A DNA stretch of 7,574 nucleotides, from NCBI GenBank assembly GCA_021604605.1, contig BQJH01000147.1, forward strand, positions 1-7,574, in the 5' to 3' direction. The DNA comes from Hyphococcus sp. Its GTDB lineage: Bacteria; Pseudomonadota; Alphaproteobacteria; Caulobacterales; Parvularculaceae. Under the pieces are notes generated by a model. The model saw only the letters and a program-made list of their open reading frames with translations. It was not told the DNA's origin and did not search any database. This document shows, piece after piece, positions 7,450 through 7,574 of the stretch. A program made the position numbers and the translations under genes. The first letter of the stretch is position 1. Every line of letters starts with the position of its first letter.

Positions 7450-7476
7450 GTTGATCTCATCGTTCAGAACGGGCGC

Positions 7477-7574
7477 TTATTCGTCGATTACGTTTAGCCT
7501 TAGTTGGCGAGCGCGGGTTAGGATTGCGTTTTCAATTTCACGCCCCGTCGCCGGATTTACTGAGGCGTCAATCC
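7477..7574 (-). CDS. Probable DUF3576 family protein, C-terminal end only
   Basis: The minus strand is open from the right edge to a TAA at 7477-7479, giving the last 31 codons, which begin IDASVNPATG and end QLRLNVIDE. The stretch ENAILTRARQLR resembles, from memory, the C-terminus of the DUF3576 proteins often encoded just before leuS in Alphaproteobacteria. Those are small, mostly exported proteins of unknown function. The call rests on this short match plus position, because the body and any signal peptide lie outside the window. That it is coding is also supported by the intrinsic terminator 27 nt after the stop. Confidence 0.6.
   Translation of the reverse strand, partial: IDASVNPATGREIENAILTRARQLRLNVIDE

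Noticed and set aside
1..7574. parS sites for ParB
   Set aside because: I looked for the TGTTTCACGTGAAACA-type palindrome and found none. The CACGTG near 7231 has no matching flanks.

Overview
The window looks like a chromosomal segment of an alphaproteobacterium. The evidence is gene order and protein type: a chromosomal parA-parB pair facing a leuS-lptE-holA operon, with what looks like the end of a DUF3576-type gene before leuS. As I recall, this neighbourhood recurs near the origin in many Alphaproteobacteria. The LptE start (lipobox then CGFKPIY) and the LeuRS variant also fit that class. Base composition is moderately GC-rich by eye. I cannot name the genus.

Layout, left to right. Plus strand: parA (5' end cut by the window edge, 1-669), parB (685-1617) and an MscS-family mechanosensitive channel gene (1617-3041) that starts on the last base of the parB stop codon. 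A 47-bp AT-rich convergent gap with a small hairpin follows. Minus strand, in transcription order from the right edge: the last 31 codons of a probable DUF3576 gene (7477-7574), a strong intrinsic terminator-like hairpin (7422-7449), leuS (4793-7399), lptE (4150-4764) and holA (3089-4153). lptE and holA overlap by 4 nt (ATGA), and leuS and lptE are 28 bp apart. The window is almost fully coding, and no gap without a gene exceeds 80 bp.

The genes serve different core processes: origin segregation (ParA/ParB), osmotic protection (MscS-type channel), leucyl-tRNA synthesis (LeuRS), LPS export to the outer membrane (LptE) and clamp loading in replication (HolA). I see no mobile element, CRISPR array, tRNA or rRNA, and no parS-like palindrome.

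Most of this is ordinary housekeeping DNA. The points most worth a second look are the channel gene stop-start coupled to parB, and the terminator-like hairpin that ends only 22 nt before the leuS start, which leaves no obvious room for a separate leuS promoter.
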